Below the pieces are notes generated by a model, which worked only from the letters and a program-made list of their open reading frames with translations, was not told the DNA's origin and did no database searches. Both the position numbers and the translations under genes were made by a program. A DNA stretch of 64,000 nucleotides from Holophagales bacterium. GTDB taxonomy: Bacteria > Acidobacteriota > Thermoanaerobaculia > UBA5066. The DNA lies in assembly GCA_016714815.1 (NCBI GenBank), contig JADKBZ010000010.1, forward strand, positions 1 to 64,000, read 5' to 3'. The number at the start of each line of letters is the position of its first letter. Position 1 is the first letter of the stretch. Of the stretch, positions 62,231-64,000 are shown one piece after another.

Positions 62231-62791
62231 ATGATCTCAGCTACCGAACTTCGAGCCGGAATGATCGTCGTCTACAACGGGGAGCTTCACCGCGCCCACT
62301 CGGTCGTCCACAAAACGCCGGGGAACCTCCGCGGCTTCGTCCAGGCCAAGCTCCGCAGCCTGAAGTCCGGCTCGATGAACGAGCACCGCTTCCGCTCCGA
62401 GGACAAGATCGAGAAGGCGAGCCTCGACACGCACGAGATGCAGTACATCTACTCGGACGGCGAGGGGCACCATTTCATGAACCAGGAAACCTACGACCAG
62501 GTCCGGCTGTCGGACGAGATCGTGGGCGACGCGATGAAGTACCTCCTTCCCGAGACGGTCATCGAGGTCGACTTCTACGAAGGGAACCCGATCTCCGTCG
62601 AGCTCCCGACGACGGTCGCCCTGAAGATCGTCGAGACGGACCCCGGAATGAAGGGGGCCACGGCCACCGCTTCCTACAAGCCGGCCAAGCTCGAGACCGG
62701 GCTCGAAGTCATGGTTCCGCAGTTCGTCGAAGTGGGCACGATCATCCGGATCGACACCCGGGACGACTCCTACCTGGAGAGAGCCGGCTGA
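62231..62791 (+). CDS. efp: Elongation factor P
   Basis: This 186-residue protein has the three EF-P barrels, with the closing signatures EVMVPQFVEVGTIIRIDTRDDSYLERAG and YLLPETVIEVDFYEGNPISVELP. EF-P relieves ribosome stalling at polyproline. The tip loop reads TPGNLRGF: the position of the modified Lys34 of E. coli is Asn, and there is no Arg32 as in Pseudomonas. The factor may work unmodified or use another residue. ATG 62231 fits the family N-terminus. Its stop overlaps the next start. Confidence 0.95.
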   Translation: MISATELRAGMIVVYNGELHRAHSVVHKTPGNLRGFVQAKLRSLKSGSMNEHRFRSEDKIEKASLDTHEMQYIYSDGEGHHFMNQETYDQVRLSDEIVGDAMKYLLPETVIEVDFYEGNPISVELPTTVALKIVETDPGMKGATATASYKPAKLETGLEVMVPQFVEVGTIIRIDTRDDSYLERAG

Positions 62792-63807
62792 CCAGGCCCG
62801 CCCTTTCCGGGGCTGTGGCCCTTCTCGGGCTCGCCCTTCTCGCGGCGGCGCACTCCGTGTCCGCCGGGACGGCAGGTCTTTCGGGAGGGGGCGCTCCGGC
62901 AGCGGGGGCTCCGGCGGGCGGCGCTTCGGCGGACGCGACGGCGTCCGTTTCGCCCGCCATCGATAGTTCTGCCGGCGGGGCCGGCTCCGCCGGGTCCTGC
63001 CCGGTCCGCGATCCCGAAGACGGCAGCTGCTACCGCACGGCCGACGAGGCCGACCTCGCCTGGATTGCCCGCGGAAGCCAGGCGCCCCGCAGTCGCCGCG
63101 TGGCGCTCCCTCCCGGCCTGGCGACGATGCTGGACCAGGCCCGGGAGCAGGCCGAAGCCCTCCCGCTCGAGGAGGACCCCGACGGCGACGAGCCGGTCGG
63201 AGACGACGCCTATTCGCGGGGCTCGGTCGTTCCGGCCGTTCTCCCCTCCCTGTCCGACGAGCAGAAGTCTTTCTGGAAGAACCTCGGGCAGACGCTCAAG
63301 GGCCTCGTCGTCCGAAAGAACGACAGCAAGCCCGCCTCCATTCCGGAGGAAGAGATGGCCGCCCTGTTCGCCACGGGATTCCCTCTCCCGATCGAGGCCT
63401 TCCCCAGAGAGAAGCTCCGCGACACGTTCGGCGCCTCTCGCGGCCGCCACAGAAAGCACCACGCGATCGACCTCGGCGCCCCGAAGGGGACGCCGATCGT
63501 GGCGGTCAGCGACGGGACGATCGAACGGCTCGGCCGGGACCGGCGCGGGGGCATCGTCATCTACCTGCGCGACGCCACGGGACGTTTCGTCTACTACTAC
63601 GCCCACCTTTCCCGCTACGCTCCCGGCCTCCGGGTCGGCGACAGGGTGAAACGGGGAGAGAAGATCGGCGAGGTCGGATCGACGGGGCGCTCCAGCGGCC
63701 CGCACCTCCACTTCTCCATCTTCCGCGACGCGGACTCCCCGAGTCCGTGGAAGGGCCTGGTCGTCAACCCCTACCTCGTCTTCTCCGCGCTCGTCGCCCC
63801 GAAGTGA
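62788..63807 (+). CDS. M23-family (LytM) metallopeptidase, exported
   Basis: Read from CTG 62788 the protein has 339 residues and a proper signal peptide (TRPALSGAVALLGLALLAAA) with a positive N-terminus; GTG 62815 would lose that charge. CTG overlaps the efp stop (CTGA) and follows GGAGAGAG. A Gly/Ala-rich linker precedes a LytM domain at about 210-335. Zn ligands are visible in HHAIDLGAPKG and GPHLHFSIF, with the catalytic His in YYAHLSRY. It should cut peptidoglycan cross-bridges or activate amidases in the periplasm. Confidence 0.88.
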   Translation: MTRPALSGAVALLGLALLAAAHSVSAGTAGLSGGGAPAAGAPAGGASADATASVSPAIDSSAGGAGSAGSCPVRDPEDGSCYRTADEADLAWIARGSQAPRSRRVALPPGLATMLDQAREQAEALPLEEDPDGDEPVGDDAYSRGSVVPAVLPSLSDEQKSFWKNLGQTLKGLVVRKNDSKPASIPEEEMAALFATGFPLPIEAFPREKLRDTFGASRGRHRKHHAIDLGAPKGTPIVAVSDGTIERLGRDRRGGIVIYLRDATGRFVYYYAHLSRYAPGLRVGDRVKRGEKIGEVGSTGRSSGPHLHFSIFRDADSPSPWKGLVVNPYLVFSALVAPK

Positions 63808-63916
63808 CGCGCGGCCCGGGGCCGCATCCGCCGCGCTCCGCCGCCCAACCCTTCGCGCACTCCGCCGAATCCCTCTTCATCACACATCCGCGTTGACCCC
63901 GCGGGCGCCCCGCGAA

Positions 63917-63922
63917 CAGAAT
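63917..63922 (+). promoter_or_regulatory. -10-like CAGAAT before the right-edge gene
   Basis: CAGAAT ends 6 nt before ATG 63929, the same geometry as at the other leaderless genes, although its first base departs from TANNNT. Confidence 0.3.
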
Positions 63923-63928
63923 CCGGGT

Positions 63929-64000
63929 ATGGGTCAGCCCGTCGTCCTCCACCGTCCGGCGGAGCCTCTGCCGGAGGCTCTCGACGAAGCCGTCCGCGCG
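63929..64000 (+). CDS. Start of a gene cut by the right edge
   Basis: ATG 63929 opens a frame of 24 codons (GQPVVLHRPAEPLPEALDEA...) that runs out of the window. Codon use is like the resident genes. Too little is visible to assign a function. Confidence 0.45.
   Translation, partial: MGQPVVLHRPAEPLPEALDEAVRA

Noticed and set aside
63764..63952. 62-codon minus-strand ORF at the right end
   Set aside because: No ribosome-binding site or family resemblance; Arg/Gly-rich composition and overlap with the M23 gene end indicate a shadow.

Overview
The window is very GC-rich, densely coded DNA from a Gram-negative, probably heterotrophic soil or sediment bacterium. Outer-membrane proteins (TonB-dependent receptor, FadL-type porin, a beta-barrel), several lipoproteins and two multiheme cytochromes establish the envelope type. 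The acidobacterial style of VWA protein, the GC-skewed codon use (CTC, GTC, GCC) and the mixture of neighbours suggest Acidobacteriota, but no rRNA or marker gene here proves that. About 52 protein genes and one tRNA gene are supported. No IS element, transposase, prophage or CRISPR array was seen.

Layout. 1-6427: a left-truncated VWA protein, Maf, two GGDEF proteins (one degenerate), a tiny Cys-rich protein, a TPR/double cNMP-binding protein and a YbaK-like deacylase. 6370-12714 (minus): a four-gene run of a lipoprotein related to glutamate racemase, a beta-barrel protein, a Kef-type antiporter and a GT-C-like membrane protein. 12906-24388: housekeeping and transport genes (proline iminopeptidase-like hydrolase, MFS exporter, threonine aldolase, VOC protein, adenine deaminase, carbonic anhydrase, sensor kinase, glutaminase, SLC13 carrier, VIT-family carrier). 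24408-36402: DUF1697, a small ORF interrupted by UGA, a nine-heme cytochrome, a nucleosidase, a sulfate-activation operon (cysC-cysD-cysNC), an eight-heme PKD cytochrome full of extra cysteines, and a DsbA-like lipoprotein. 36515-41632: a ModE-like regulator divergent from a TonB receptor, then a hybrid histidine kinase. 41664-47416: an ORFan block with a voltage-gated K+ channel, ending beside tRNA-Ala(CGC). 47533-54515: YihY, a beta-CASP RNase-like hydrolase, three small proteins, a Ser/Thr kinase and another cNMP-binding protein. 54608-59120: glycine cleavage operon gcvT-gcvH-gcvPA-gcvPB. 59260-64000: FadL porin plus SGNH hydrolase, EF-P, an M23 peptidase and the start of a right-edge gene.

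How the parts fit. The glycine cleavage system, threonine aldolase, glutaminase, adenine deaminase and iminopeptidase point to use of amino acids and purines. The two large cytochromes point to electron transfer at the cell surface. Their neighbour, a DsbA-like lipoprotein, could help fold the cysteine-rich one. The FadL porin and SGNH hydrolase look like a lipid or ester uptake pair. Cyclic nucleotides are a recurring theme (two GGDEF proteins and two cNMP-binding proteins).

Expression signals are unusual in two ways. Many genes have a TANNNT -10 box only 6-9 nt before the start codon, implying leaderless mRNAs. At least three genes (cysNC, yihY, M23 peptidase) appear to start at CTG directly on or after the upstream stop codon, each behind a good Shine-Dalgarno sequence.
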